This document shows, in pieces, positions 10,880-21,900 of a stretch of 64,000 nt of DNA (positions are counted from its first letter, which is position 1; each line of letters begins with the position of its first letter). The notes beneath the pieces were generated by a model. The model saw nothing but the letters and a program-made list of their open reading frames with translations, was not told the DNA's origin and did not search any database. Source of the stretch: Prorocentrum cordatum (lineage: Eukaryota > Sar > Dinophyceae > Prorocentrales > Prorocentraceae); NCBI GenBank assembly GCA_963575745.1, contig CAUYUJ010003407.1:1-64000 (forward strand), given 5' to 3'. The translations under genes and the position numbers were made by a program.

Positions 10880-11200
10880 TCAACCAGGTCACCGCCGGGA
10901 GCCTCGTAGAGCTTTTTTCTCGCGTGGCGCTGCTCGGAACACATGAAGGAAGCTTTACCAAGCCTAAGCTGAAAAACTCTGAAACAAAACACGTTTTTCG
11001 GTTTTCATGGAAAGCCAATTGCTTCAATGTTTTGACAGTAATACTGCAGCTACGGACCTGAGAATTAGACAGGCAGACGCGGCATAACCCAGCACAGGTG
11101 CGAAAAAAACCGATTCTCAAAACGAATTTCAAAATCACTCAGAATATTCCCAAAACCGACCCCAGGTTGACACATTGTCCGCCCGGGCCGGGTGGGCGAA
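10880..11200 (+). mobile_element. HH element split by LINE1, right piece
   Basis: Resumes the hairpin at TCAACCAGGTCACCGCCGGG, then CTCGTAGAGCTTTTTTCTCG and an S-type body. It is cut at GGGCGAA by the unit starting at 11201. The first 11 bases are the second copy of the LINE1 target duplication. Confidence 0.75.
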
Positions 11201-11233
11201 CTGGGAGCCGGCGGTAAACCGTCAACCTTGGTT

Positions 11234-11411
11234 TTTTGAGTTTGAGTTTGAGTCAGGGCGCGGACAGCTGTGACAGCTGAGCCCTAAGACTCCCAAACGG
11301 AGCACAGGGTAGCTAGAGAAGGCACCTCATCATCACACTGCCGAGCCACTGAGGCATAGGCATCGGAATAGGATGCAGGAACAAGGAAAAGGATGCAGCA
11401 CAACATGTGAG
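11234..11411 (-). mobile_element. Short insertion in HH hairpin loop, possible retroelement end
   Basis: About 178 bp separate GTCAACCTTGGTT from AACTCGTAGAGC. It begins with TTTTGAG repeats (TTTGAGTTTGAG on plus), which on the minus strand would be a short-repeat 3' tail. There is no ORF. It occupies the same loop site as LINE1 and LINE3. The retroelement identity is inference. Confidence 0.4.
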
Positions 11412-11639
11412 AACTCGTAGAGCTTCCTCGTGCAACGCGGGCGCGGCAATCTCGCATTGCGCGCGCGAGGGCGCGGTCTCATGGAAAAGGACGTGGAGAA
11501 AGGAAAAGCATCTCTGGAAAGAATATTGGACATACCAGACCCAGTTAAGGCGTCTGGACGCTTTGAGCTAGCGCGCCTGACGATTCCCTTCCGATTGCTG
11601 CGCCGAACAGCGTAAGAATATCATTCCCATCTCCAAAAA

Positions 11640-12520
11640 AAAAGCAGCGTACGAATAGTGATTCGGTCCCAGCGCTGATAGCAGACCGAGTTCAGGCGTC
11701 TAGATACTATAAACTAGCGCGTCTGATTAGTTCCGTTTCATTGCTGTGCCGAACAGCTCTGCAGCTCATTTGCAGCTCGAATTAGTCATGAAAACGGATA
11801 CCATCTCCAAACAACAAGCAGAGTACGAATAGTTTGTCTGGCCCCAGCGCTGATAGCAGACCGAGATCAGGCGTCTAGATACTTCTAACTAGCGCCCCTG
11901 ATGATTCCCTTTCGATTGCTGTGCTGAACAGCTCTGTAGCCCATCTGCAGCGCGAGTTAAGTCAAGAAAACCAATACCATCTCCAAGAAATTAGCAGATT
12001 CCGAATAGTGTTTCAGCCAGAGCGCTGATAACAAACTCATTTCAGGCGTCTAGATACTTTGAACTAGCGCGCCTCATGATTTCCTTCCAATTGCTGTGCC
12101 GGAAAGCTCTGTAGCTCATCTGCAGCTCGAGTTAAGTCAAGAAAACCATTCCATCTCCTAACAAAAAAAACAAAGTACGAATAGTTATTCAGCCCCAGCG
12201 CTGATAGCAGACCGAATTCAGGCGTCTAGGTACTTTAGACTATCGCACCTGATTGGTTCAATCCCACTGCTGTGCCAAACAGCTCTGTAGCTCATCCGCA
12301 GCTCGGGTTAAGTGAAGAAACTCATCATCATCTCGAAAAAACGGTGGCGTACAAATAGTTGTGCGGACCTAGCTCTGGTAGCAGGCCGAGTTCAGACCTC
12401 TAGAAGCTAGAGACGAACGCGCCTGATGAGTCTGGATCGATTAGGTGTGCATACCAGCTCTGTAGCGGTCCTACAGCTCGAGTAGAGTTCAGAAAACCGA
12501 CAGCACTTGTCAAAATGACT
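11640..12520 (+). repeat. Tandem ~178-bp repeats inside the L-type variant
   Basis: Monomers contain GCGCTGATAGCAGACCGAG, a TCAGGCG/CGCCTGA inverted repeat around TCTAGATAC, AGCTCTGTAGCTCATCTGCA, and end in ACGAATAG. They are diverged relatives of the repeats in the L elements from 24.5 kb onward. Confidence 0.75.
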
Positions 12521-12779
12521 CGAACAGCCGATCCCGCCTCAGTGCTTTTTGGCAGTAATAAGTACCCGATCGAGCTGAGATTGAGATGGCGAGCGGGAAT
12601 AAGATCGAAGATGGCGGGAAAAAATACTAGCGCTCAAACGATTTGTTAAATTTTGCGAAATCGAATTCAAACCGTATGCAAAACTTCCGTCGAAATGTTT
12701 TTGTCAATTAGCCCCCCAGCGCGCCAGAATTACTCGTCTAGCTTCGCCGCTAACGCTCTTAGGGAAGCTCTAAGAGGCA

Positions 12780-13005
12780 CTGGGAGCCGGCGGTAAACCG
12801 TCAACCAGGCTACCGCCAGGACCTCGTAGAGCTCTGCAGAGAACGAATCAATTCCCAGATAACTGGAGAGAAACGTTCGTGAATATCAGTTTGAAAACTG
12901 AAGAAATGTTTGTTTCGGGTTTTACCCAACGTCGGTTCCTCCTAGTCTTTTGATCGAAATAATGCAGCTAGAGCCCTGAGAATTGCACGATCGAACGCGC
13001 CATGG
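12780..13005 (+). mobile_element. HH S-type element, left part
   Basis: Starts directly after the right end of the previous unit. It has the hairpin, CTCGTAGAGCTCTGCAGAG and a body like 2628-2988, and breaks off at about 13005 into inverted repeats. Confidence 0.65.
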
Positions 13006-14217
13006 TCTGCACTCGGTCTGCTATTGGAGCTAGGTCCGCGAAACTGTTCGTACTCTACTAATTGTTTTGGAGATGATGATGCGTTTCTTGACTTTAATCG
13101 AGCTGCAGATGAGCTACAGAGCTCTTTGGCACAGCAATCGGAAGGAAATCATCATGCGCGAAAAGTCTGAAGTATCTAGACGCCTGAACTCGGTCTGCTA
13201 TTAGCGCTGGAGCCGAACAACTATTCGTACTCTGCTATTTTTTGGATATGGTGATGGTTTTCTTGACTGAACTCGAGCTGCAGATGAGCTACAGAGCTGT
13301 TCGGCACAGCAATGGCAAGGAAATCATCAGGCGCGCTTGTTGAGAGTATACAGACGCCTGAAATCAGTCCACTATCAGCGCTGGAGCCGAAAAACTATTC
13401 GTACTCTGCTATTGTTTGGGAAATGGAGATGGCTTTCTGGACTTAACTCGAGCTGCAGATGAGCTGCAGAGCTGTTCGGTCCAGCAATCGGAAGGCAATC
13501 ATGAGGCGCGATAATTCAAAGCATCTAGACGCCTAACCTCGGTCTGCTATCAGCGCTGCGGCCGAACAACTATTTGTAATATTCGACTTTTTTGGAGATG
13601 GTGATGGTTTTCTTGACTTATCTCGAGCTGCAGATGAGCTACAAAGTTGTTCGGCACAGCAGTCCGCGCAAATCATCAGACGCGCTAGTTTAAAGTAACT
13701 AGACGCCTGACCTCGGTCTGCTATCGGCGCTGGGTCTGAACAACACTTCGTATTCTGCGATTTTCTGAGATGGTAATGGTTTTTCTTGACTTAACTCGAG
13801 CTGCAGATGAGCTACAGAGCTGTTCGGCACAGCAATCGGAGGGTAATACTCAGGCGCGCTAGTTTAAACTATCTAGACGCCTGAACACGGTCTGCTATCA
13901 GCGCTGGGGCCGAAAACTACTCATACCCTCTATTTGTTTAGAGATGGCGATGGTTTTCTTTACGCTGTTCGGCGCAGCGATCGGAAGGAAATCAACAGGT
14001 GCGCAAGCCCAAAGTGTCCAGACGCCTGAACTCGGTCAGGTATGTATATTTCTCTTCTCCAGGGATGCTTTTCCCACTCCTTCTTCTCCTCCACGACCTC
14101 CTCCATGAGACCGCGCCCTCGCGCGCGCAATGCGATATTGCCGCGCCCGCATTGCACGAGGAAGCTCTACGAGTTCCCTACGGTAACCAAGGTTGACGGT
14201 TCACGGCCAGCTCCCAG
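13006..14217 (-). mobile_element. HH L-type variant, inverted copy
   Basis: On the minus strand it starts at 14217 with a degraded hairpin, the motif AACTCGTAGAGCTTCC, the same GC-rich segment as 11430-11480, then about five 178-bp repeats. It is truncated near 13006. Together with 11201-12779 it makes a large imperfect inverted repeat. Confidence 0.7.
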
Positions 14218-14478
14218 TTGGTCGCCCCGACCAGAAAGGATAATGCGGTGACTTTGGGTCGCTGTTGCTAAGATCTGAAAGATATTTGACCATTCGTTTT
14301 GAGAAACCAGATTTTTCGCACTTGTAAAAGACTATCAGGACCTCTGCGTCTTAATATGAGCTCCGTAGACGCACTTTTACTATCAAAACGCTTGGAGGAA
14401 CCAACTTTATGTCGACGTGAAAAAAAGTCTACGAGGTTCCCGGCGGTGACCAGGTTGACGGTTCACCGCCGGCGCCAG
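14218..14478 (-). mobile_element. HH S1-type element, left part, minus
   Basis: The hairpin at 14429-14478 has the GTGA/TCAC form of the stem and ends GGCGCCAG before T. The body is S1-like. It is interrupted or truncated at the GGCGACCAA position by the L variant. Confidence 0.65.
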
Positions 14479-15837
14479 TTCCGGCGCGCTGGGGGGGTTG
14501 TTGGCTCGAAAAATCTCGACGGACCTTTTGGTGACGTTTGCTCGGTTGAAAAATATGTTCTCGAAATTCAAAAATTCGTTAGAGCTCTAATATTTTTTCC
14601 CGTGATATTCGCTATTATTCCCGCTCGGCGTCTCAATCTCAGCTCGATCGGGTACCTACTACTGCCAAAAAGCACTCCGGCGGGATCGGCTGTTCCGAGT
14701 CATCTTGACAGATGATGTCGGTTTTCTGCACTCAATGGTATAGCTACAGAGCTGGTACGCACACCTACTCGATTCAGAATGCTCAGACGCGTTTGTCTGA
14801 AGTCTGAACTCGGTCTGCTACTCGAGCTAGGTCCGCGAAACTATTCCTACTCTACTATTTTTTGAAATGATGATGAGCTCCTTGACTTAACTCGAGCCTC
14901 AGATGAGCTACAGGGCTCTTCGGCACAGTAATCGGAAGCCAATGATCAGGCGCGCTAGTCTAAAAAATCTAGACGCCCGAACTCGGCATGCTATCAGCAC
15001 TGGAGCCGAAAAACTACTCGTACTCTCCAATTTTTTTGGAGATGGTGATGGTTTGCTTGACTTAACCCGAGCTGCAGATGAGCTACAGAGCTGTTCAGCT
15101 CAGCAATCGGAAGGAAATCCTCAGGCGCAATAGTTCTAAGTATCTAGACGCCTGAAATCAGTCTGCTATCAGGACTGGGGCTGAAAAGCTAGCTATCCGT
15201 ACTCTGCTATTTTTTTGGATATGGTGATGGTTTTCTTGACTAAACTCGAGCTGCAGATGAGCTACAGAGCTGTTCGGCACAGCAATCGGAAGGCAGTTAT
15301 CAGGCGCGCTACTAGACACCTGGACTCGGTCTGCTATCAGCGCTGAAGCCGAACAACTATTCGTGCTCTGCTACTTTTTTAGATGGTTATGATTTTATGG
15401 ACTTTAATCGAGCTGCACATGAGCTACAGAGTTGTTCGGCACAGAAATCGAACGGAAATAATCAGGCGCGCTAGTTTAAAGTATCTAGACGCCTGAACTC
15501 GGTCTGCTATCAGCGCTGGGACCGAAACAACTATTCGTACTCTACTATTTTTTGGAGATGGTGATGATTTGCTTTACGCTGTTCGGCGCAGCAATCGGAA
15601 GGAAATCAAAAGGTGCGCCAGCTCAAAGTGTCGAGACGACTGAGCTTGGTCTGGTATGACTCTTATTTTTTTGTTCAGAGATGTTTTCCTCTCACTTCTT
15701 CTTCTCCTTCACGTCCTCCTCCATGAGATCGCGCCAACTCGCGCGCGCGATACGAGATTGCCGCGCTCGCGTTGCACGAGCAAGCTCTACGAGCTCCCGG
15801 CGGTAACTAAGCTTGACGGTTTACCGCCGGCTCGCAG
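14479..15837 (-). mobile_element. HH L-type variant, second minus copy
   Basis: Left end at 15782-15837 (hairpin TTTACCGCCGG/CCGGCGGTAA), GC-rich segment, five or so 178-bp repeats (14750-15600), then the L-type right interior (AAAATCTCGACGGACC). The right end beyond CCGGAA is missing. Confidence 0.7.
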
Positions 15838-16123
15838 TTTCTACCACTACCATTAGTGAATGGGGCATTCCTTGCAGCTCCAGTCTGCGTGCCAGCGTCT
15901 TTTCTGGAGCCTATCGCCCATCACTTGCAGGGCTGGGAGCCCGTGGACCAGGTTATAGCGGGCGCGATGTCCTTCTGGGCCTGCGGCGTTTCGCGCATTC
16001 CAGGGAATGCCTGCCCTGGCCCCCGCTCCTCTGTGCCCAGGATGCAGCCGTCCCATCGCCACCTGCCCTGGCTCCCACTCCTCTGTGCCCGGAATGCAGC
16101 CGTCGCATCGGCAGATGCCGAAA
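15838..16123. other. Unique segment with a short tandem duplication
   Basis: About 285 bp unlike the surrounding repeats. Near 16014-16112 a unit of roughly 55 bp containing CTCCTCTGTGCCC and ATGCAGCCGTC occurs twice in tandem. Several overlapping ORFs exist but none is recognisable; no gene is called. Confidence 0.5.
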
Positions 16124-16516
16124 CTGGCGCCGGCGGAGAACCGTCAACCTGGTCAACGCCAGGAACCTCGTAGAGCTCCTTGCACGCGTAAGAGTGCTCA
16201 CAATCGAAGCAGAGAAATGAATATTTTCTCAAAATCTTCACTTTTGCCTTTGTGATGTTAATATGAGGTTGGTTCCCGGAAGTCAACCGACAGTAGAACT
16301 CCCTCGGGAGAGCTGAGCTGCTCTGAGAACAAAGTTCAGACACTAATGCTGGGATTAAGAATCTGCTTCCCCAAAAAGAATTGTCAAAGATCTTTCAAAT
16401 CTTAGCAAAACCGACCCAAAGTCACCACATTGTCCGCCCGGGCCGGTCTGGCCAACTAGCTGCACCCCGCGCCGGAATTCCTCTAGCTCATCGATGCCGA
16501 AGAGCTCTACGAGGTA
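16124..16516 (+). mobile_element. HH S1-type element, complete
   Basis: A 393-bp copy with the left hairpin (slightly degraded), ACCTCGTAGAGCTCC, S1 interior, and right end CATCGATGCCGAAGAGCTCT followed by ACGAGGTA. Left flank is A. No ORF of substance. Confidence 0.8.
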
Positions 16517-16907
16517 CCTGGTGGCGTCCACTTGGTGGCGGCCAAAACTGGCGCCGGCGGTGCACCGTCAACCTGGTCACCACCGGGAACCTCGTAGAGC
16601 TCCTTGCTTAGGTAAGAGTGTTCAGAATCGAAGCAGATAACTTCGCAGAAGATTTTCTTAAAATCTTCATTCTTGCATCTTGTTATTTCAACATGACGTC
16701 GGTTCCGCGAAGTGAACCGATAGTAAAACTGCATCTACATAGCTGAGCAGCTCTCAGAATGAAGCTTATATGCTAATGCTCAGTGGAAAAATCTGTTTTC
16801 TCATAATGAATTGTCAAATATCTTTCAAATCTTAAGAAAAGGGAGCCCAAGTCATCACATTGTCCGTCCGAGCCGGATCGACCAACTAGCTCCACCCTGC
16901 ACCCGAA
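16517..16907 (+). mobile_element. HH S1-type element, right end missing, behind P-element scraps
   Basis: 16517-16547 resembles two copies of a P-element start (TTGGTGGCG). At 16548 an S1 element starts with GGCGGTGC/TCACCACC; it is cut at CCCGAA by another partial hairpin. Confidence 0.65.
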
Positions 16908-17231
16908 CTGGCGCGGGCGGCGAGCCGTACTTGTCAAAATGACTGAAAGAATGCGAATAGATTTGCGGACCTAGCCCGAGTAGCAGACCGAGTTTAGACC
17001 TCTGGATGCAACGGACGAACGCACCTGATGATTCTCAATCGGTTTCTGTGAGCACCAGCTCTCTAGCTCTCCTAAATCTCCAGTTCAGTTCAGAAAACCG
17101 CCAGCGCATGTCAAGATGACTCGAAACACAATCGTATCCCTCAAGTGTTTTGATAATAATAGTGCAGCTACGGACCTGAGAATTGGACTGGCAGACGCGG
17201 CGCAACCCACTACACGTGAGATTATCCCGGC
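16908..17231 (+). repeat. Chimeric HH remnants
   Basis: A half hairpin (16908-16928), one 178-bp repeat (to ~17115) and an S-type interior (CAGCTACGGACCTGAGAATT) are fused. The same S/178-bp/S fusion occurs at 33065, 50385 and 55121. Confidence 0.55.
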
Positions 17232-17397
17232 AAAGCAACCTAACAGCGATGTGTAGAAGCATATCTGAAAGCATTCCCCTTAAGATTCAGATGAAAATCC
17301 AGTTGTCGAATTCTGCTGTTCTCGCAGTCGTAGTCGCATTCGCGATGACAGTCGCAGCGGCAACGGCAGTCGCAGTCACAGCCTCAGCTTCAGCCTG
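17232..17397. other. Unclassified sequence
   Basis: About 165 bp with GCAGTCGCAG-like short repeats leading into the CTC-rich tract. Nothing recognisable. Confidence 0.4.
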
Positions 17398-18147
17398 CCT
17401 CCTCCTCCTCCTCCTCTTTCTCCTGCTCCTCCTCCTCCTCCTCCTCCTCCTCCTTCCTCCTGCTCGTCCTCGTTCTCGTCCTCCTCGTCTTGCTCGTCCT
17501 CCTCCTCCTGGTGCTCTCTCCTCCTCCTCCTCCTCCTCCTCCTCCTGGTGGTCCTCGTTCTCCTCCTCCTGGTGCTCTCCCCCCCCCTCCTCCTCCTCGT
17601 CCTCCTCCTCCTCCTCCTCCTCGTCCTCCTCCTCCTCTTCCTCCTCCTCCTCCTCCTCCTCCTCCTCCTCCTCCTGGTAGTCCTCCCCCTCCCCTCCTCC
17701 TCCTCCTCCTCCTCTTCCTGGTCGTCCTCGTTCTCGTCCTCCTCGTCTTGCTCGTCCTCCTCCTCCTGGTGTTCTCTCCTCCTCCTCCTCCTCCTCCTCC
17801 TCCTCCTCCTCCTCCTCCTCCTGGTGGTCCTCGTTCTCCTCCTCCTGGTACTCTCCCCCCCCCTCCTCCTCCTCCTCCTCGTCCTCGTCCTCCTCCTCCT
17901 CCTCCTCCTCTTCCTCCTCCTCCTCCTCCTCCTCCTCCTCCTCCTGGTACTCCTCCCCCTCCCCTCCTCCTCCTCCTCCTCTTCCTGGTCGTCCTCCTCC
18001 TCCTGGTCGTCCTCCTCCTCCTGCTCGTCCTCCTCCTCCTCCTGCTCGTCCTTCTTCTCCTGCTCCTCCTGCTCCTCGTCCTGCTCCTGCTCGTCCTCGT
18101 CCTCCTGGTCTTGCTCGTCCTCCTCCTCGTCGTGCTCTTGCCCCTGC
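17398..18147. repeat. CTC/CCT-rich low-complexity tract
   Basis: About 750 bp of (CTC)n interrupted by GTC, CTG and CCCC. Larger sub-blocks such as CTCGTCCTCCTCC recur. Long ORFs on both strands (Pro/Leu/Ser or Glu/Arg/Gly rich) follow from the trinucleotide composition and are not called as genes. Confidence 0.9.
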
Positions 18148-18720
18148 TGAAAATGTGGCCCAGGAATGGGAGTTCTGGGAAGTCGAAGAGCACGAAGTTG
18201 CCTACAGTTGGCTACGGGCATTCAAAATGTGGCCCGGGAATGGAGTTCTGGGAACTCGAAGAGCACGAAGTGGCCTACAGTTGGCTCCGGGCATTCAAAA
18301 TGTGGCCCGGGAATGGAGTTCTGGGAACTCGAAGAGCACGAAGTGGCCTACAGTTGGCTCCGGGCATTCAAAATGTGGCCCGGGAATGGAGTTCTGGGAA
18401 CTCGAAGAGCACGAAGTGGCCTACAGTTGGCTCCGGGCATCCAAAATGTGGCCCGGGAATGGAGTTCTGGGAAATCGAAGAGCACGAAGTGGCCTACAGT
18501 TGGCTCCGGGCATCCAAAATGTGGCCCGGGAATGGCGTTCTGGGAACTCGAAGAGCACGAAGTGTGTGACTGTTGCATCCGGCCCCCCAGAATGTGGCCC
18601 GGGAATGGCGTTCTGGGATGTCGAAGAGCACTTTGTGTGTGACTGTTGCATCCGGCCCCCCAGAATGTGGCCTGGGAATGGAGTTCTGGGAAGGCGAAGA
18701 GCACGAAGTGTGTGACTGTT
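18148..18720. repeat. 73-bp tandem repeat array, about eight copies
   Basis: Each unit holds AATGTGGCCCGGGAATGG, TTCTGGGAACTCGAAGAGCA and CGAAGTGGCCTACAGTTGG. GCATTC starts at 18218, 18291, 18364, 18437 and 18510, giving an exact 73-bp period. The last two units are diverged. Because 73 is not divisible by three, each copy reads in a different frame. Confidence 0.92.
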
Positions 18721-18887
18721 GGTGAAAAACGAGCCCGGCTCATGCCGCCCGGAAACGCCCCAACACCTGCCCGGACCCCCCTGTGGAGTGATCTGTGAGC
18801 TCTTTTGAGACCACTAGAAACCTATCAGTCTTCGCTGTTAGGTAAAAAATCTGGTTTCTCAAAATGAATTACCAAATATCTTTCAAA
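18721..18887. other. Unclassified sequence and S1 fragment
   Basis: The first ~120 bp are unique. From about 18840 (ATCTGGTTTCTCAAAATGAA) it is the interior of an S1 element, the target of LINE2. Confidence 0.5.
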
Positions 18888-18901
18888 CCTTAGCACTTGG
18901 T
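18888..18901. repeat. LINE2 target-site duplication, 3' side copy
   Basis: CCTTAGCACTTGGT here is repeated exactly at 24291-24304. Confidence 0.88.
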
Positions 18902-18954
18902 TGGGTGTTGGGGTCGGCTACACAGGGCGCGTGCGCCCTAGCCGTGCAGAGCCC

Positions 18955-21900
18955 CTAGGGCCCCTCACGCCCTCTCAACCTCTTCGGGGTTGGAGGCCCG
19001 AGGATCTCAGAGATAATCTGCCGAACACCTTGGAGCAGGCGTTCACAAGCTGTGAGCTCGCTATCTGTAACAGTGGCCCCCAGAGGGAGTAAAGAAGCCT
19101 CCTGGAAAACTCGTCGCCAGTGGTTGTCCCCAAATGAGACCTCCACATAGCAACCTAGAGCAGAGCCTTCAACACTCACGCCACCGTCCCATCCTCCACG
19201 GATACGTTTGATACAATGTCTCTGTTGTCGCAAATATCTGAAGTCAATCAATCTTCCCGTCCTTCCCCTCCTCGCCTCCCAAGTCAGCTCATCCGCAACA
19301 CAATTGAACTCTCTGTAGATATGCTTCCACGGATCCGTCCCTACAGTGGCACACCTGATGTCGTAATCCTCAGCAAGTTGATTCATATAATTTTGTAGAC
19401 CATGCACTCTCCTGCGGTACGAACGATCACGGCATTCCCAGATCCCACGGGCCCAGTTCACCACACTTATACTATCTCCTGTCATTTCAACCGATAGTGA
19501 GCCCTCCGAGCCTTCCTGCCAGACAGCTTCGTTGTTATACCCGTGGGCAATCCTACGAGCGAGCCTGTCGGAGTCCTCAGGGGAGTCCCACATATCCACA
19601 GGACAGGGAGCACAGGGCGGTTTCCTGAAGATGGGTTCCCATCGAGGCTGTATTTCCGTCATGCACGCAACTACATTCCACCAGTCCGTCGCATTCCACT
19701 TGATGCTGAACCAGCGTAAATTACCACTCGCCGCCAGCATAAGACAATGCCAGCTGTCAGTGCTTGCATGCGCTCTCCCTCCCACTCTCCTCGTACCTCC
19801 CCTCCTCCTGGCTCCCGTGAACATGGATACAAGTGTGTCCCTCCGTAGTGACCATTCCCCCGCACAGTGTAACATAGCCTGAAGCGTCTGGCGCCAGGCT
19901 CGTGCTCCACGCATGTCAGTGGAGGCGAAGGCCCGCTCATGAAACTGGGCCAGCTCCAACGCAAACTCGAAATTGGCTCGGACCACCTTCTCTAAGAGAC
20001 TGCAGTGGCCAGCCTGCAAGAATAGCTCGCCTGACTTCGGTGTGGTCCTGTCCCTGAACTCCTCCCACGTCTCCTCCTCCCTCTTGTGTAATCCTCGCAT
20101 ACCGTTGAGACACCTCCCCTCCCAGACCTTAATCCTCTCCAGCAGTCGTAGGTTGCACGGCCAGCCTATACATCCGTGGTACACCACAGACTGCACACGA
20201 GCGGCGTAAATGCGAAACTTCTCCTTGAGTGAGACCGATCTGGAGCGATAAAACTGGATGTCAGCAAAATAGGCCTTCCTCCCTTTTTCCAGTCGATGAT
20301 ACAAACCGTGGTAACCTTTGATTTCCGAACTGAGCTTCACTCCTAGTACCTCCACCTCCTCCTTCCTCGGCATTACAACAGTCGAGCGCAAGTGCACTGG
20401 GAGATCCTCATCTCCAGAAATCGCACAGATGGCTGGCGAGAGCGGGCAGAGCAGCGGCGGATCGCCACAGGTGTACGTCTGGCCAAAAAGTACATATGCC
20501 AAAGAATCCTCCTTCCAGTCCATCCCTGCCCGTCTGAGTGTTACCGTCATCATACCGATCATCTGTTGTAGCTGGAGTTGCGATGCAGCACAGAGCGTAA
20601 CATTGTCCGCCCACAAGAAGTGGTGTACAAGAGCACCGTCCGTCCCCTCCCCTTCCAGTCGGACACCGTATCCTAAGGTATCCCAAGTCTGAATCACAGA
20701 TCCCCAGATGGCCTCCAAGACAATATTGAAAAGTATAGGTCCCTCCTTACCTCCCGTTCGGACCGATTTATTGTATCTCACCTCATCGCCGCACACGTTC
20801 TGAAACTCAAAGGTAGCAATGTTATCCAGCATGGGCTCCACAATGGCTCTGATGAGGCACACAGGGTACTTAAGGTACAGCATGGCCTTGATGATAGTGT
20901 GCAGTGTGACATTATCGAACGCCTTGTGTATGTCCAAGACTCCCACGTGCATAGACTCCGCCTTCCCCCACACATTTGCATGTCTAGTAAGATGAGATAG
21001 TGGTGCCGTGACGTTAGTGACCTTCTGATCCTTCTCAAACTTGTATGTGCACAACCGTCGGTTCACAGGAAATGCATCAATAAACTGCAACACACATGCC
21101 ATGTACCGTTTACTCATCACACTGATCAGGCAAATCCCTCTGGTGTTGGAGAGTCGTGTAGCATCCTGCATCTTCGGCACAAGTTGGATACTGAGCTGCC
21201 TCCACGTCTCAGGGCTAGAGGCTCCCTGCTCGAAAATCCTCTGGAAAGCACGCCGAACAAACAAGAGGCTCCTCCACGGCAGCTCACGGATGACCTCAGC
21301 AACGATTCCATCGCTACCGGGTGCCGTGCCAGGCTTCAAAGACGCACGAGCCTGCATGAGCATGCCCATCGTGATGACTCTTCCCTCCACACCACGGTCG
21401 TTGCGTCTGAGCTCCTGAAAGGCCTCCAAAGTCCGTTTTTCCTCCTCCGAGTTCGTGTAAGACGCCGTCGCATACCTAGTGATCTCCGTACTCCACCTAG
21501 TCCTGTCCATTGTCAGCACACCCTCACACTCCAGCTCCTTGAGGATACACCGTGAGGTCTTACTGGATCCCTTGTGGTCCTGCAGGAGTTGGTTCCTCCT
21601 ATGCTGTCTCCTAAGGGTCTTCCTCCTACGCAGCAGTTGTTTACGAGTATTCCCAAGGGCCCCACGCCTGATGGCAGACTCCACCTCTATGAGCTCCCTG
21701 GGCCTCTGAATAGGTTTGCAGTTGGGGCGCCCCTTAGTGTGGTCCACAAGCTTTGCCGTCTCCAAGAGTACCCGTCCGACCTGCTGTAGGTCCGTCCCTA
21801 CCGTGTCAGATGCAAGCCCCTCAATCGACACATCCGCAAGCACGCGAAACATGTTCCTCGCCGTGTCATCCGTCGGCTGCCAGCCAACCATGGACACAGG

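Larger units (their letters stand above)
11201..12779 (+). mobile_element. HH L-type element, variant with GC-rich left end
   Basis: Hairpin start CTGGGAGCCGGCGGTAAACC at 11201; after an insertion the inverted-repeat motif AACTCGTAGAGCTTCC is at 11412; then a GC-rich segment (GCGGCAATCTCGCATTGCGC), about five 178-bp tandem repeats (11640-12520), and a right end GGGAAGCTCTAAGAGGCA ending at 12779. A mirror copy lies at 13006-14217. Confidence 0.75.

Noticed and set aside
17376-18569. Pro/Leu/Ser-rich and Glu/Arg/Gly-rich ORFs of 200-360 codons
   Set aside because: Composition artefact of the CTC tract and 73-bp array; the frames change with every 73-bp unit.
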